Assembly: GCF_003351785.1 (NCBI RefSeq)
Contig: NZ_CP031230.1
Coordinates: forward strand, 992,001 to 1,056,000
DNA: 64,000 nucleotides
DNA from: Sporosarcina sp. PTS2304
GTDB lineage: Bacteria > Bacillota > Bacilli > Bacillales_A > Planococcaceae
Direction: 5' to 3'
Part shown: piece after piece, positions 54,608-63,376 of the stretch
How positions within the stretch are numbered: the first letter of the stretch is position 1
Layout of the letters: every line of letters begins with the position of its first letter
Program-made: the position numbers and the translations under genes
Notes under the pieces: generated by a model
What the model saw: the letters and a program-made list of their open reading frames with translations, nothing else
What the model was told of the DNA's origin: nothing
Databases searched by the model: none

Positions 54608-55504
54608 ATGAAATCGAAACCTATTTATGTCGAAGTTCCGATACATGTCCCGCTAGAGCGCGTTTGGGAAGCGTCGCAGCAACCCGATCTTCACGCGCAG
54701 TGGGATTTGCGTTTTTCTTCCATTCGCTATTTACCGAAAGAAGAGGGAGAGGCGCAACGGTTTACGTATACACGTGCGGTTGGTCCGTTCGCTGTAGAAG
54801 GTTGGGGAGAGAGTAGTGGTTCGGCGGTGTTGAAGGATGGTTCGCGTAGTTCGTCTTTGCATTTCGGCACCGATCAAAAGATTTCCCCGATAAAAGAAGG
54901 ACGCGGCTACTGGAAGTATGAGCCGACGGAATATGGCACGAAGTTTTTGACGCAATATGATTATCAAACGAATTTTGGTTTTCTAGGTAGGATGATAGAT
55001 TGGATGTTTCGACCGTTGATGGGCTATGCGACTGCACTCAGTTTTGATGTGCTGAAGCGCTGGCTTGAAAAAGGGGAAGCCTCGATTTCGCAGTATCGAC
55101 GGTATTTTATGATGCAACTCATTACAGTGTTTTTCGCTTTTTTATGGGTGTATCAAGGGCTAGTACCTAAGATTTTGGCGATGCATCCAGAGGAGAAAGC
55201 GATGGTGGCGAGTGGTCTGTCTCTAACGGACGCAGCGGCGACGAATGTAGTGTGGGCGATCGGCTTAGCTGAAGTGGTGTTTGGAGTTGTTTGGTTGATC
55301 TATCGAAAGAAACGGCATCTGTTACTCTTGCAGTTGATCGCATTTCCTGTATTAACGATTGCGGCTCTTGTGGTTGCGCCCGAAACAGCGGTGCATCCAT
55401 TCAATCCGGTGACGTTTAATCTATCATTCATTGTATTGAGTGCGGTTGGGTTGCTTGTGGCGCGAGATTTGCCGAGCGCTGCGTCTTGTAAGAGGAAGAG
55501 GTGA
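54608..55504 (+). CDS. yndG: SRPBCC-domain and DoxX-like membrane protein (YndG)
   Basis: 298 residues. The N-terminal half is a SRPBCC/START-like ligand-binding domain (VEVPIHVPLERVWEASQQPD, YGTKFLTQYDYQT); the C-terminal half has four membrane helices of the DoxX-like type (FMMQLITVFFAFLWVYQGLV, AIGLAEVVFGVVWLIYRKK, LLQLIAFPVLTIAALVV, FNLSFIVLSAVGLLVA). ATG 54608 follows AAGAAGGTGAT. It leads an operon with yndH- and yndJ-type genes, the same order as B. subtilis yndG-yndH-yndJ, whose role is unknown. Confidence 0.82.
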   Translation: MKSKPIYVEVPIHVPLERVWEASQQPDLHAQWDLRFSSIRYLPKEEGEAQRFTYTRAVGPFAVEGWGESSGSAVLKDGSRSSSLHFGTDQKISPIKEGRGYWKYEPTEYGTKFLTQYDYQTNFGFLGRMIDWMFRPLMGYATALSFDVLKRWLEKGEASISQYRRYFMMQLITVFFAFLWVYQGLVPKILAMHPEEKAMVASGLSLTDAAATNVVWAIGLAEVVFGVVWLIYRKKRHLLLLQLIAFPVLTIAALVVAPETAVHPFNPVTFNLSFIVLSAVGLLVARDLPSAASCKRKR

Positions 55505-55510
55505 CGTGCG

Positions 55511-56116
55511 TTGTCTATTTATAAGAAGGCGTTAGCAGAAGATTTTTATCGGCTTCATCCGATGCTTCAAAAAAGATATGCCTTTGAAGAGTCGGTCTTT
55601 CGAGCGTCAGGCGTGATGAATCGAATCACGGGCGGTCCGCGATGGCTGTCACCGTTGTTTCGACTAGGAGCGAAAGTGAAGTTTGTTTTCCCTGAAAGCG
55701 GCACGGCTATTCCTTTTACGATCGTTAACACGGCTTCTGTTACCTCGACGGGTCAGGAAGAAGTTCATTGGGAACGTAAGTTTATGTTTCCTGCTACTAC
55801 ACGTTATTTCAATGCGTTGATGAGTTTGGATGAAAGTCGGCTCGTTGTGAAAGATTATCTCGGGGAACCGTCTTTCTTTTATTCGGATTTACGATTTACC
55901 GTTTCAGAAGATGGCGCGTTGACGATCGATTCGCTCCGACAGCGGCTAGTGCTCGGCAAGGTAGAAATTCCACTGCCGAAAATGTTGCAGGGGCTTGCGA
56001 CGGTAGTGGAATCGTATGATGAGTGGCGCAGTGTGTTTCGTATTCAAGTAGAAGTGAAGAACTCGCTCCTTGGCACGTTATTTTCTTACGAAGGGGAGTT
56101 TACGGAAGATGCGTAA
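55511..56116 (+). CDS. yndH: DUF4166 protein (YndH)
   Basis: 201 residues, starting with TTG six bases after the yndG stop region (MSIYKKALAEDFYRLHPMLQ). The DUF4166 pattern is visible: LHPMLQKRYAF near the start, HWERKFMFP in the middle and SLRQRLVLGKVEIPLP further on. Beta-rich, soluble and without known activity. The stop overlaps the start of yndJ by eight bases, so the three gene products are probably made together and act on the same membrane or lipid target. Confidence 0.82.
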   Translation: MSIYKKALAEDFYRLHPMLQKRYAFEESVFRASGVMNRITGGPRWLSPLFRLGAKVKFVFPESGTAIPFTIVNTASVTSTGQEEVHWERKFMFPATTRYFNALMSLDESRLVVKDYLGEPSFFYSDLRFTVSEDGALTIDSLRQRLVLGKVEIPLPKMLQGLATVVESYDEWRSVFRIQVEVKNSLLGTLFSYEGEFTEDA

Positions 56117-57677
56117 GTTTGTAGTTGTTCATCTGTTGCTGTTTGTTGTGACGCTACTAGTGAGTGGTCAGCCGTGGCCGTATGGATTATTAGTAGTCGC
56201 GCAACTTTTCTATATCCCTGTTCTGTTACGCATGGTATGTACGGAACGTGGGTGGTTTTGGAAGTATTATCCGTTCGTCGCCATTCCTGCGTATGCGTCG
56301 GTAATACTTGGACAAGTTGTGGACTGGGCAGGCTCGTTTGCGGTGCTGTATTTGTTGTTTACAGTATATATCGCTCTTTATGGAGTGACACGTTTTCTCC
56401 GTCGGGGATTTACGCATCTGGAGGAATTTGCGATTGATCTCGGATTGATCTACGTGGCGATGGGGGGCGTCTGGTATTTCGCTTTCGCTACAGGAATCGA
56501 TCTCGGATTTAGTCCGCTGCTTACGTGGTTGACGGCTATCCATTTCCATTATTCGGCTGTCATCTTGCCAGTTTTCATCGGCTGGCTCGGGCGGTTGCAT
56601 CCGTCGCGGGCGTATCGATTCGCTACGGTCGCGCTGCTTGCGTCACCGATGATTGTCGCTGTGGGGATTACGTTTTCACGATGGATTGAAGTCGTTTCTG
56701 TGTTTCTTTATATGTATGGATTCGCTGTAATTATTTGGCTCGTTTGGCGCACTTCTTTTGCAAATTCACTACAAAAGTGGCTGTTGCGCTTTTCTTTCAG
56801 CGCGCTTGCTGTGACGATTTCGTTTTCGTTGCTGTATGTGCTGAGCAATGGTTTCGGTTTAATCACGGTGACAATTGACTTCATGCTTCGTTTTCATGGC
56901 GTGCTCAATTGTGTCGTCTTCGCAGGTGTCGGTTTGCTCGGTTGGTCGCTTCGTGTCCCTCCCGCACATACAGAACCGCCGTTTCCGATCAGTACGGTAC
57001 GCGGAAGACGAGTAGCACGAGAGATTGGTGAAATCGGTCGCCATGTTGGATTATCCGATGATTTGACGGTGTACGGGCTGTCATCTGCGACGGTTTCGCC
57101 GACGATTTTACGTTTTTACGAACAGACGAATGATTTTCGATTGTATGCTGCTGTTTTTTGGCGAAGCTGGTTCAAGCCGTTTGCGTTCGTATATTCGCTT
57201 TTCAGCCGGCGTACCCAGCAAATCAATTTGCCTCTCTGTTCGGAAGAAGTCGAGATGACAGGGGCGATTTATACGTTACGTGAAGGATTGGATGGCCGGG
57301 AAAACGTGCGCATATGGGAGAGGAACATCGGAGAACAGACGATTTTCACGGCGCTTTATTCGCAACATGAGACGAATGGACGAGTCTATATGAACATCGC
57401 GTTACCTTTGCCTTTTTCGACGATGACGGGAGTTTTGGAGTTGCAGGCAGTGGACGGCGGATTGCGCTTGACGAGTGAGCGGACCGATTCGATGTCCGAT
57501 GCAGGAGTCTATTTGTCGTTTAGCGATCGCGGGGCGTGTAAATTGCCGTTACGCGAAACGTTTTTCATTGAAGAAGTAGAGGACGGTGCATTACGGGCGA
57601 CGCATCATATGTGGATCGGTCCGTTGCCTTTTTTGACGATTAATTACTCAATTGTAGCTAACAGTAAAAGGGAATAG
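56109..57677 (+). CDS. yndJ: YndJ-like membrane protein
   Basis: 522 residues from ATG 56109 (MRKFVVVHLLLFVVTLLV). About ten membrane helices fill the first 300 residues (for example FAVLYLLFTVYIALYGVT, FSFSALAVTISFSLLYVL), then a soluble C-terminal domain of about 220 residues (GEIGRHVGLSDDLTVYGLSS, FYEQTNDFRLYAAVFW). Matches the length and layout of B. subtilis YndJ. Function unknown. Last gene of the operon. Confidence 0.82.
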   Translation: MRKFVVVHLLLFVVTLLVSGQPWPYGLLVVAQLFYIPVLLRMVCTERGWFWKYYPFVAIPAYASVILGQVVDWAGSFAVLYLLFTVYIALYGVTRFLRRGFTHLEEFAIDLGLIYVAMGGVWYFAFATGIDLGFSPLLTWLTAIHFHYSAVILPVFIGWLGRLHPSRAYRFATVALLASPMIVAVGITFSRWIEVVSVFLYMYGFAVIIWLVWRTSFANSLQKWLLRFSFSALAVTISFSLLYVLSNGFGLITVTIDFMLRFHGVLNCVVFAGVGLLGWSLRVPPAHTEPPFPISTVRGRRVAREIGEIGRHVGLSDDLTVYGLSSATVSPTILRFYEQTNDFRLYAAVFWRSWFKPFAFVYSLFSRRTQQINLPLCSEEVEMTGAIYTLREGLDGRENVRIWERNIGEQTIFTALYSQHETNGRVYMNIALPLPFSTMTGVLELQAVDGGLRLTSERTDSMSDAGVYLSFSDRGACKLPLRETFFIEEVEDGALRATHHMWIGPLPFLTINYSIVANSKRE

Positions 57678-57775
57678 TAAGGCTAGTTTTTCCTTGTACG
57701 TCGTCTTCATGCTATAATAAAGTCATTCTATAGTACTTACGAAAACGCGTGATGATTGATGGAGGGAAACTCAAG

Positions 57776-58612
57776 ATGAAAACTGAGGCTATATTAAAAA
57801 AAGAAGCAATGAAAGTCCTAAAAGAAACGAGTCGTACCTTTTATATTCCGATTAAATTACTAGAACCGAATGTGAGAGAAGCCGTTGCGTCTGCTTACCT
57901 TTGCATGCGCGCAATCGATGAAATTGAAGACCATGAACAACTCGATAAAGTAGTAGTCGTCTCATTATTGCAGCAAGTGAGTGATTTATTGGACCGGAAA
58001 ATTGAGACAGACGAGCCGATTGCAGAAGAACTTGCAGAATTATTCGCACCGTACCGTGACCAATTACCAGAAGTGACATTGCGCTTAGCGGATTGGATCG
58101 ATTTCTGCCCGGATACGGTGACAGATAAAGTATTAGAATCCACTGCGATCATGGGTAGAGGGATGGCGGAATGGGCGGAGAAAGACTGGATCGTTGCGAC
58201 GCGTGAAGATCTCGATGATTATACATACTATGTAGCGGGATTGGTCGGTGTCATGTTGGCTGACATTTGGCGCTGGTATGATGGGACGGAAACGGATAGA
58301 GACCTTGCGATCGGCTTTGGCCGCGGCTTGCAGTCGGTCAATATTTTACGCAACTACAAAGAAGATGCCGTGCGCGATGTTAACTTTTTCCCGAATGGCT
58401 GGAAACTGCCGGAAATGTTTAGCTATGCGGAAGAGAACCTGGCATTGGCGGACCGCTACATCGAAGATATCCAAACGAAAACGATCTTGAATTTCTGTAA
58501 TATTCCATTGGCTTTGGCACATGGTACGCTGGACGCACTTAAAGAAGGACGCGAGAAAATGTCGCGTGTGGAAGTAGTGGCGACGGTCAATAAAGCGATG
58601 CTGAAAAAATAA
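57776..58612 (+). CDS. Squalene/phytoene synthase-family protein, YisP-like
   Basis: 278 residues, class I terpenoid synthase fold. The first Asp-rich motif is intact in AYLCMRAIDEIEDHEQLD (DEIED). The second motif reads ILRNYKEDAVRDVNFFP, with Asn where head-to-head synthases have the first Asp of DYxxD. This is like B. subtilis YisP, which acts as a farnesyl diphosphate phosphatase rather than a true synthase (known for YisP, inferred here). ATG 57776 follows GGAGGG; the earlier in-frame GTG/ATG codons overlap that site. Lies between the yndGHJ operon and lytS, with a 16-22 base gap to lytS, so it may share its transcript. Confidence 0.85.
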   Translation: MKTEAILKKEAMKVLKETSRTFYIPIKLLEPNVREAVASAYLCMRAIDEIEDHEQLDKVVVVSLLQQVSDLLDRKIETDEPIAEELAELFAPYRDQLPEVTLRLADWIDFCPDTVTDKVLESTAIMGRGMAEWAEKDWIVATREDLDDYTYYVAGLVGVMLADIWRWYDGTETDRDLAIGFGRGLQSVNILRNYKEDAVRDVNFFPNGWKLPEMFSYAEENLALADRYIEDIQTKTILNFCNIPLALAHGTLDALKEGREKMSRVEVVATVNKAMLKK

Positions 58613-58633
58613 TCGAGTGAACGGAGGATGGCG

Positions 58634-60361
58634 ATGCTAGATTTGCTCATCATTATGTTTGAACGAGTCGGGATGATAGTGGCAGTCGCTTTCCTCCTGA
58701 CTCGTTTTCGCTTTTTCCAAAATATGATTCACCAAGATGTGCTCGATCGGCGACAAGAACTCACCGCTATTTTGTTTTTCGGTCTATTCGGTATTTTTGG
58801 GACGTATTTTGGTGTAGCACTCGACATGCAGACATTTCATTTTGAAAATATGTCCTGGCAATTAACGACAGATGAAGCAATTGCGAACTCGCGCGTCATC
58901 GGAGTCGTGGTGGCGGGATTGCTTGGAGGCTATCGTCTCGGAATTGGGGCGGGCTTGATCGCAGGGATTCACCGGATGTCTCTCGGAGGATTCACGGCGA
59001 TTTCTTGTGGGATCTCGACGATCATTTCTGGTGTCATTGCAGGCTATTTTTATAAAAAGGGCAAACATACGACGCCGCTCGCTGCGTTTTTAATCGGCGC
59101 ATTGGCAGAAGCGCTCCAAATGCTGCTCATTCTAGTAATTGCCGATCCGTTTCCGAAAGCGCTTGCACTCGTTCAGGCGATTGGATTGCCGATGATTTTG
59201 GCGAACGGCATAGGTGCAGCGCTATTCATGTTGATCGCCTATAATGTCATTAGCGACCAAGAAAAGATTACAGCGTTGCAAGCGCAAAAAACCTTGCGAA
59301 TTGCCGATCAGACGCTTGGTTATTTACGTACAGGCATGAAGCAACAAACCGCGGAAGCTGTCTGTAAAATTTTATTCAATGAATTGCGACCAGGTGCTGT
59401 CGCGATGACGAATAAAACGGATATTCTTGCATTTCTCGGGCCAGTAGGTGAACCATTGCACGGACCGATTCAAACGGACATCACCAGGCAAGTGATCCAG
59501 CAAGGAACGCTCGTCGTCGCGGATACAATCGAACCGGACCCGTATAATTCATCCTGCGAAGCGGTTGTTATCGCGCCGTTAAAAACGCGCAACGAAACGG
59601 TAGGAACGTTGAAACTCTATTATCCGTCACGCAAAGCGATTACCGACGTAACAATAGAGTTGATCGCTGGACTTGCAGAACTGTTAAGCAATCAATTGGA
59701 AATTGCGGAAGCGGATCGTGCCTATCAGTTGGCGAAAGAAGCTGAAATTCAAGCACTGCAAGCACAAATCAGTCCGCATTTCTTGTTCAATTCTATGAAT
59801 ATTATTATTTCATTGATCCGCACCAATCCGGACGAGGCGAGGAAATTACTATCTTCACTGTCTTACTTCTTGCGTCAAAATTTGCAAGGGACGACAGCGA
59901 AACTCGTAACTCTCCAGCAGGAACTCGCTCACGTCGAAGCATATTTAATGATAGAAGAAGCTCGCTTCATCGATAAGTTAAAAATTTGCATCGACACCGA
60001 TCCAGCGATTATGCATCATAAGATCCCGCCACTGACGCTCCAACCGATTGTCGAAAACGCGATTACTCACGGTATTAAAGACTTGGCGGCAGACGCAATC
60101 GTTCATATTTCTATTGAAGACATGGAGCGGTTCATTCGCATTACCGTACAAGATAATGGCAGCGGAATGGAAGAAGAACGTCTACAACAAGTGGGGCAAA
60201 CGCAAGTACTGTCTGAAAAAGGGACGGGTGTAGGATTATATAATGTCAATCGACGCCTGCAAATGTCGTTCGGCACAGAACTGGAAATCCATAGCGCACC
60301 GGATAAAGGAACGAGCATTTCGTTCCATATTCCGAAGTCGGAGGGAATGCCTGATGAGTGA
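58634..60361 (+). CDS. lytS: LytS-type sensor histidine kinase
   Basis: 575 residues. Six or so N-terminal membrane helices of the 5TM-5TMR_LYT type (LIIMFERVGMIVAVAFLL, AILFFGLFGIFGTYFGVA), a GAF-like domain at about residues 215-350, then the LytS/YehU kinase: phosphorylated His in QISPHFLFNSMNIIISLIR, and the ATPase with LQPIVENAITHGI and DNGSGMEEERL. ATG 58634 is preferred over 58628, which lies against the GGAGG. The start of the regulator gene overlaps the end of this gene by eight bases. Confidence 0.92.
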   Translation: MLDLLIIMFERVGMIVAVAFLLTRFRFFQNMIHQDVLDRRQELTAILFFGLFGIFGTYFGVALDMQTFHFENMSWQLTTDEAIANSRVIGVVVAGLLGGYRLGIGAGLIAGIHRMSLGGFTAISCGISTIISGVIAGYFYKKGKHTTPLAAFLIGALAEALQMLLILVIADPFPKALALVQAIGLPMILANGIGAALFMLIAYNVISDQEKITALQAQKTLRIADQTLGYLRTGMKQQTAEAVCKILFNELRPGAVAMTNKTDILAFLGPVGEPLHGPIQTDITRQVIQQGTLVVADTIEPDPYNSSCEAVVIAPLKTRNETVGTLKLYYPSRKAITDVTIELIAGLAELLSNQLEIAEADRAYQLAKEAEIQALQAQISPHFLFNSMNIIISLIRTNPDEARKLLSSLSYFLRQNLQGTTAKLVTLQQELAHVEAYLMIEEARFIDKLKICIDTDPAIMHHKIPPLTLQPIVENAITHGIKDLAADAIVHISIEDMERFIRITVQDNGSGMEEERLQQVGQTQVLSEKGTGVGLYNVNRRLQMSFGTELEIHSAPDKGTSISFHIPKSEGMPDE

Positions 60362-61079
60362 AATAATTCGTGCGCTCGTAGTAGATGATGAGCGCTATGC
60401 ACGGGAAGAATTAATCTATCTATTGGAACAATCCGATCAAGTGAAAATTGTCGGTGAAGCAGATTCCGGTGAAACGGCGATCGTCAAAGCGATCCAGCTT
60501 CAACCGGACGTCGTATTTCTAGATATTGAAATGCCGAAAGTCGATGGAATGGTAGTGGCCAAATCGCTCAGTGCCATGAAGAAAATTCCTTTCATCGTGT
60601 TCGCCACTGCGTATCCACAGTTCGCCGCGGAAGCGTTTCGCATTCATGCCACGGACTATTTACTGAAACCGTATGATGAAGAACAATTGCGTCAAACGAT
60701 CGAACGCATCGCAACGTTGCTACTTCCGGCAGAAACTACTCTTCCGCGCATTAACCGCCTGCCTGTAGAGACGGAAGGAGAAATCCATTATATTCCGATT
60801 GACGATATTTTATATATTCATAGAGAAGAAAAATGGACGAAAATTGTTACGCGTACACGTGAATATGAAGCGAGGACGACTTTGAAGGAGTTGGAAAGCA
60901 AGCTGACTTCGTTTTCGTTTTTTCGCATCCATAAAAGCATCGTCGTCAACTTAGCGTATATCGTTCGCTTGACTCCATGGTTTAACGGAGCTTATCAGCT
61001 GGAATTGCTCGATCGTACAGAACCGTTGCCTGTCAGTAGAAACTATGTCAAAGAACTGCGTCATCGATTGGAAGGTTGA
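60354..61079 (+). CDS. lytR: LytTR-family response regulator
   Basis: 241 residues. Receiver domain with ALVVDDERYAREEL (acidic pocket), the phosphorylated Asp in VVFLDIEMPKVDGM (near residue 55) and the Lys in DYLLKPYDEEQL. The LytTR DNA-binding domain follows from about residue 140 (DILYIHREEKWTKIVTRT, FFRIHKSIVVNLAYI). Partner of the kinase encoded just upstream. In E. coli the related BtsSR pair senses pyruvate and turns on a CstA-family pyruvate importer; the cstA-like gene 130 bases downstream suggests the same logic here. Confidence 0.92.
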   Translation: MSEIIRALVVDDERYAREELIYLLEQSDQVKIVGEADSGETAIVKAIQLQPDVVFLDIEMPKVDGMVVAKSLSAMKKIPFIVFATAYPQFAAEAFRIHATDYLLKPYDEEQLRQTIERIATLLLPAETTLPRINRLPVETEGEIHYIPIDDILYIHREEKWTKIVTRTREYEARTTLKELESKLTSFSFFRIHKSIVVNLAYIVRLTPWFNGAYQLELLDRTEPLPVSRNYVKELRHRLEG

Positions 61080-61210
61080 CCGCTGCATGTTAGCAGTCTA
61101 GCAGTGCATCTTACTGCGCGATTCTGACATGTTGCGGGAATTCTTCATACGACGAGCCCCTCTCCCTTATAATGAATGTAAGCGTTATCATTAGAAAGGG
61201 GAGAATAGCA

Positions 61211-62665
61211 ATGATTACATTTTTATTTTCTATCGTGTTATTGATTGTCGGATATTTCACGTATGGTAAATATATCGTGAAAATGTTCGGAGTGAAGGAA
61301 GACCGGGCGACTCCAGCGTATACAAGTGCGGACGGAGTCGATTATGTACCGATGAGCACGAGTAAAAACTCATTGATTCAGCTATTGAACATTGCCGGTG
61401 TAGGACCGATTTTCGGACCGATCATGGGTGCGCTTTACGGCCCGGTCGCATTCGTCTGGATCGTCGTCGGCGCAATTTTCGCAGGAGCAGTACATGATTA
61501 TTTAACAGGCATGATTTCCATTCGTAATCGCGGCGCACATTTGCCTGAACTTGCGGGGAAATTCCTTGGGAAAGTGATGAAGCACGTCGTCAACGCATTT
61601 GCGCTCTTGTTATTAGTTTTAGTCGGTACGGTGTTCGTTTCGGCGCCAGCAGGACTTTTATACAATCTGATGAACGGTTGGATGGCACTAGGAATTATCG
61701 TAGCACTTATTTTCCTTTATTATATTTTGGCTACTTTATTGCCGATTGATAAAATTATCGGACGTTTCTATCCAATCTTCGGTGCGTTACTTGTGATCAG
61801 TGCATTCGGTGTCGGCGGCATGATGGTCATTAAAGGTGTACCAATTCCTGAATTAACGTTTGCGAACTTGCATCCTGATAATTTACCGATCTTCCCATTA
61901 CTTTTCTTGACGATTTCTTGTGGGGCACTATCTGGTTTCCATGCGACACAGTCTCCGATCATTTCCCGGACGACACAAAAAGAAAGTCAAGGACGCAAAA
62001 TTTTCTACGGTATGATGATTGCAGAAGCTGTCATCGCCATGATTTGGGCAGCGGCAGGTATGGCATTGTTCAATGGAGCGAACTTAAGTGAAATTCTAGC
62101 GGCTGGCGGACCGGCAGTCATTGTCAGCGAAGTGTCTGTCGCAATGCTCGGTGCAGTGGGCGGAACTCTCGCTATTCTAGGGGTGATTATTTTACCGATC
62201 ACGTCAGGCGATACAGCATTCCGTAGTGCACGCATGATTATTGCGGATTATATTAAGTATCCGCAAGTCAAACTTATGAGTCGTCTATGGATCGCATTAC
62301 CGATGTTTGCGATTTCTATCGCACTTACACAAGTCGATTTCAATATTTTATGGCGTTACTTCTCTTGGGCGAATCAGTCTACAGCAGTGATCGCGTTGTT
62401 CGTCGGGGCGATGTATCTCTTCATTGCAGGCAAGAATTACTGGGTAGCACTCATTCCCGGGACGTTCATGCTGATGGCGACTACAACGTATATATTAAAT
62501 GCAGCGATTGGTTTTGGGCTTCCGATGAATGTCTCGCTAATCGGTGCTACAGTCATTTCGATCTTCCTAGTCGCGTTATTCTTTAATGCAGCAGTAAAAG
62601 CGCGTGCTGCAAAAATACCGCTAGAAGAAGATATTACAGGCTGGAATTCAACGTCTACAATTTAA
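61211..62665 (+). CDS. cstA: CstA-family transporter (probable pyruvate importer)
   Basis: 484 residues from ATG 61211, which follows AAAGGGGAGAA. About 13-15 membrane segments with the CstA signatures FGPIMGALYGPVAFVWIV, GAVHDYLTGMISIRNRG, GALSGFHATQSPIISRT and LPITSGDTAFRSARMIIADY. CstA/BtsT proteins import pyruvate and, by older reports, peptides. The length matches the shorter Gram-positive form. Its place after the LytS/LytTR pair makes it the likely target of that pair. TTATAATG at 61163-61170 may be the -10 of its own promoter. A terminator follows. Confidence 0.9.
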   Translation: MITFLFSIVLLIVGYFTYGKYIVKMFGVKEDRATPAYTSADGVDYVPMSTSKNSLIQLLNIAGVGPIFGPIMGALYGPVAFVWIVVGAIFAGAVHDYLTGMISIRNRGAHLPELAGKFLGKVMKHVVNAFALLLLVLVGTVFVSAPAGLLYNLMNGWMALGIIVALIFLYYILATLLPIDKIIGRFYPIFGALLVISAFGVGGMMVIKGVPIPELTFANLHPDNLPIFPLLFLTISCGALSGFHATQSPIISRTTQKESQGRKIFYGMMIAEAVIAMIWAAAGMALFNGANLSEILAAGGPAVIVSEVSVAMLGAVGGTLAILGVIILPITSGDTAFRSARMIIADYIKYPQVKLMSRLWIALPMFAISIALTQVDFNILWRYFSWANQSTAVIALFVGAMYLFIAGKNYWVALIPGTFMLMATTTYILNAAIGFGLPMNVSLIGATVISIFLVALFFNAAVKARAAKIPLEEDITGWNSTSTI

Positions 62666-62684
62666 TAAAAGAAGACACACACGA

Positions 62685-62720
62685 AATGTATGAAGGTTCT
62701 CAGCCTTCATACATTTTTTT
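62685..62720 (+). terminator. Terminator after cstA
   Basis: Stem AATGTATGAAGG / CCTTCATACATT around TTCTCAG with an extended T tail. Confidence 0.85.
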
Positions 62721-62851
62721 ATGTTATATATGGCGTTTTTTGTCGATTAATACGTCTAAAGAATGCTTGCGAAAGTTGTCAATTATTCTATATACTATAC
62801 ATAGTACATTTAAAGTGTAATATTACACCTTTTAAGAAAAGAGGAGTATCT

Positions 62852-63307
62852 ATGGATAAACAACAGCTTATCGCTCTCGTGCATCCTCGCTTGAAATTAA
62901 TTCGTACCGAGAGGGAATATACGCAAGATCAGATGGCGGACAGTGTAGGCATATCGAAGAAAACGCTCGTGCAACTAGAAAAAGGCCGCCAAGAGTTGGG
63001 GTGGACGGTGGCTGTTGCGATCTGTGCGGTGTATCGGGAGAGTACGATATTGCGAGCGGTTCTCGGAGAAGATCCGGTAGAATTAGTAGAGATGGCGGTG
63101 CATTCGGAAATTCATTCGCAACAGCTTACTAGCGCTGTGGTGACGTGGTGGACTGATATAGGGATGTGGCAACAATACAAGCTCCAACAGCATACTGTGA
63201 GCGGACATTATCGCATTATTGGGGAAGGAAATCAGCGGCTGTATAGTAGCGCTGTAAAAGAAAAAGCACTAGCGGAATTTAAGAAATATATGGATATAAT
63301 GAATTGA
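62852..63307 (+). CDS. XRE-family helix-turn-helix regulator
   Basis: 151 residues from ATG 62852 (GAGGAGTATCT upstream). The N-terminal helix-turn-helix is MADSVGISKKTLVQLEKGRQ (about residues 28-47), typical of the XRE group; the C-terminal 90 residues (about 60-150) form an unrecognised domain with HSQQLTSAVVTWWTDIGMWQ. It stands alone between cstA and the NRDE gene. Its target is not evident. Confidence 0.85.
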   Translation: MDKQQLIALVHPRLKLIRTEREYTQDQMADSVGISKKTLVQLEKGRQELGWTVAVAICAVYRESTILRAVLGEDPVELVEMAVHSEIHSQQLTSAVVTWWTDIGMWQQYKLQQHTVSGHYRIIGEGNQRLYSSAVKEKALAEFKKYMDIMN

Positions 63308-63334
63308 TTATAGCAATATACTTTCAACGAAAAA

Positions 63335-63376
63335 GATAAAAACCAGTACTCATTTAGGAGTGACTGGTTTTTTCGA
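63335..63376. terminator. Bidirectional terminator overlapping a stop codon
   Basis: Stem AAAAACCAGTACTC / GAGTGACTGGTTTTTT. It ends the XRE gene on the plus strand; the stop of the minus-strand NRDE gene (63354) lies in its loop. Confidence 0.8.

Noticed and set aside
61080-61170. Possible LytTR direct repeats (two CATGTT boxes at 61086 and 61131) before cstA
   Set aside because: The boxes are about 45 bases apart and do not match the usual LytTR spacing; too weak to list as an operator.
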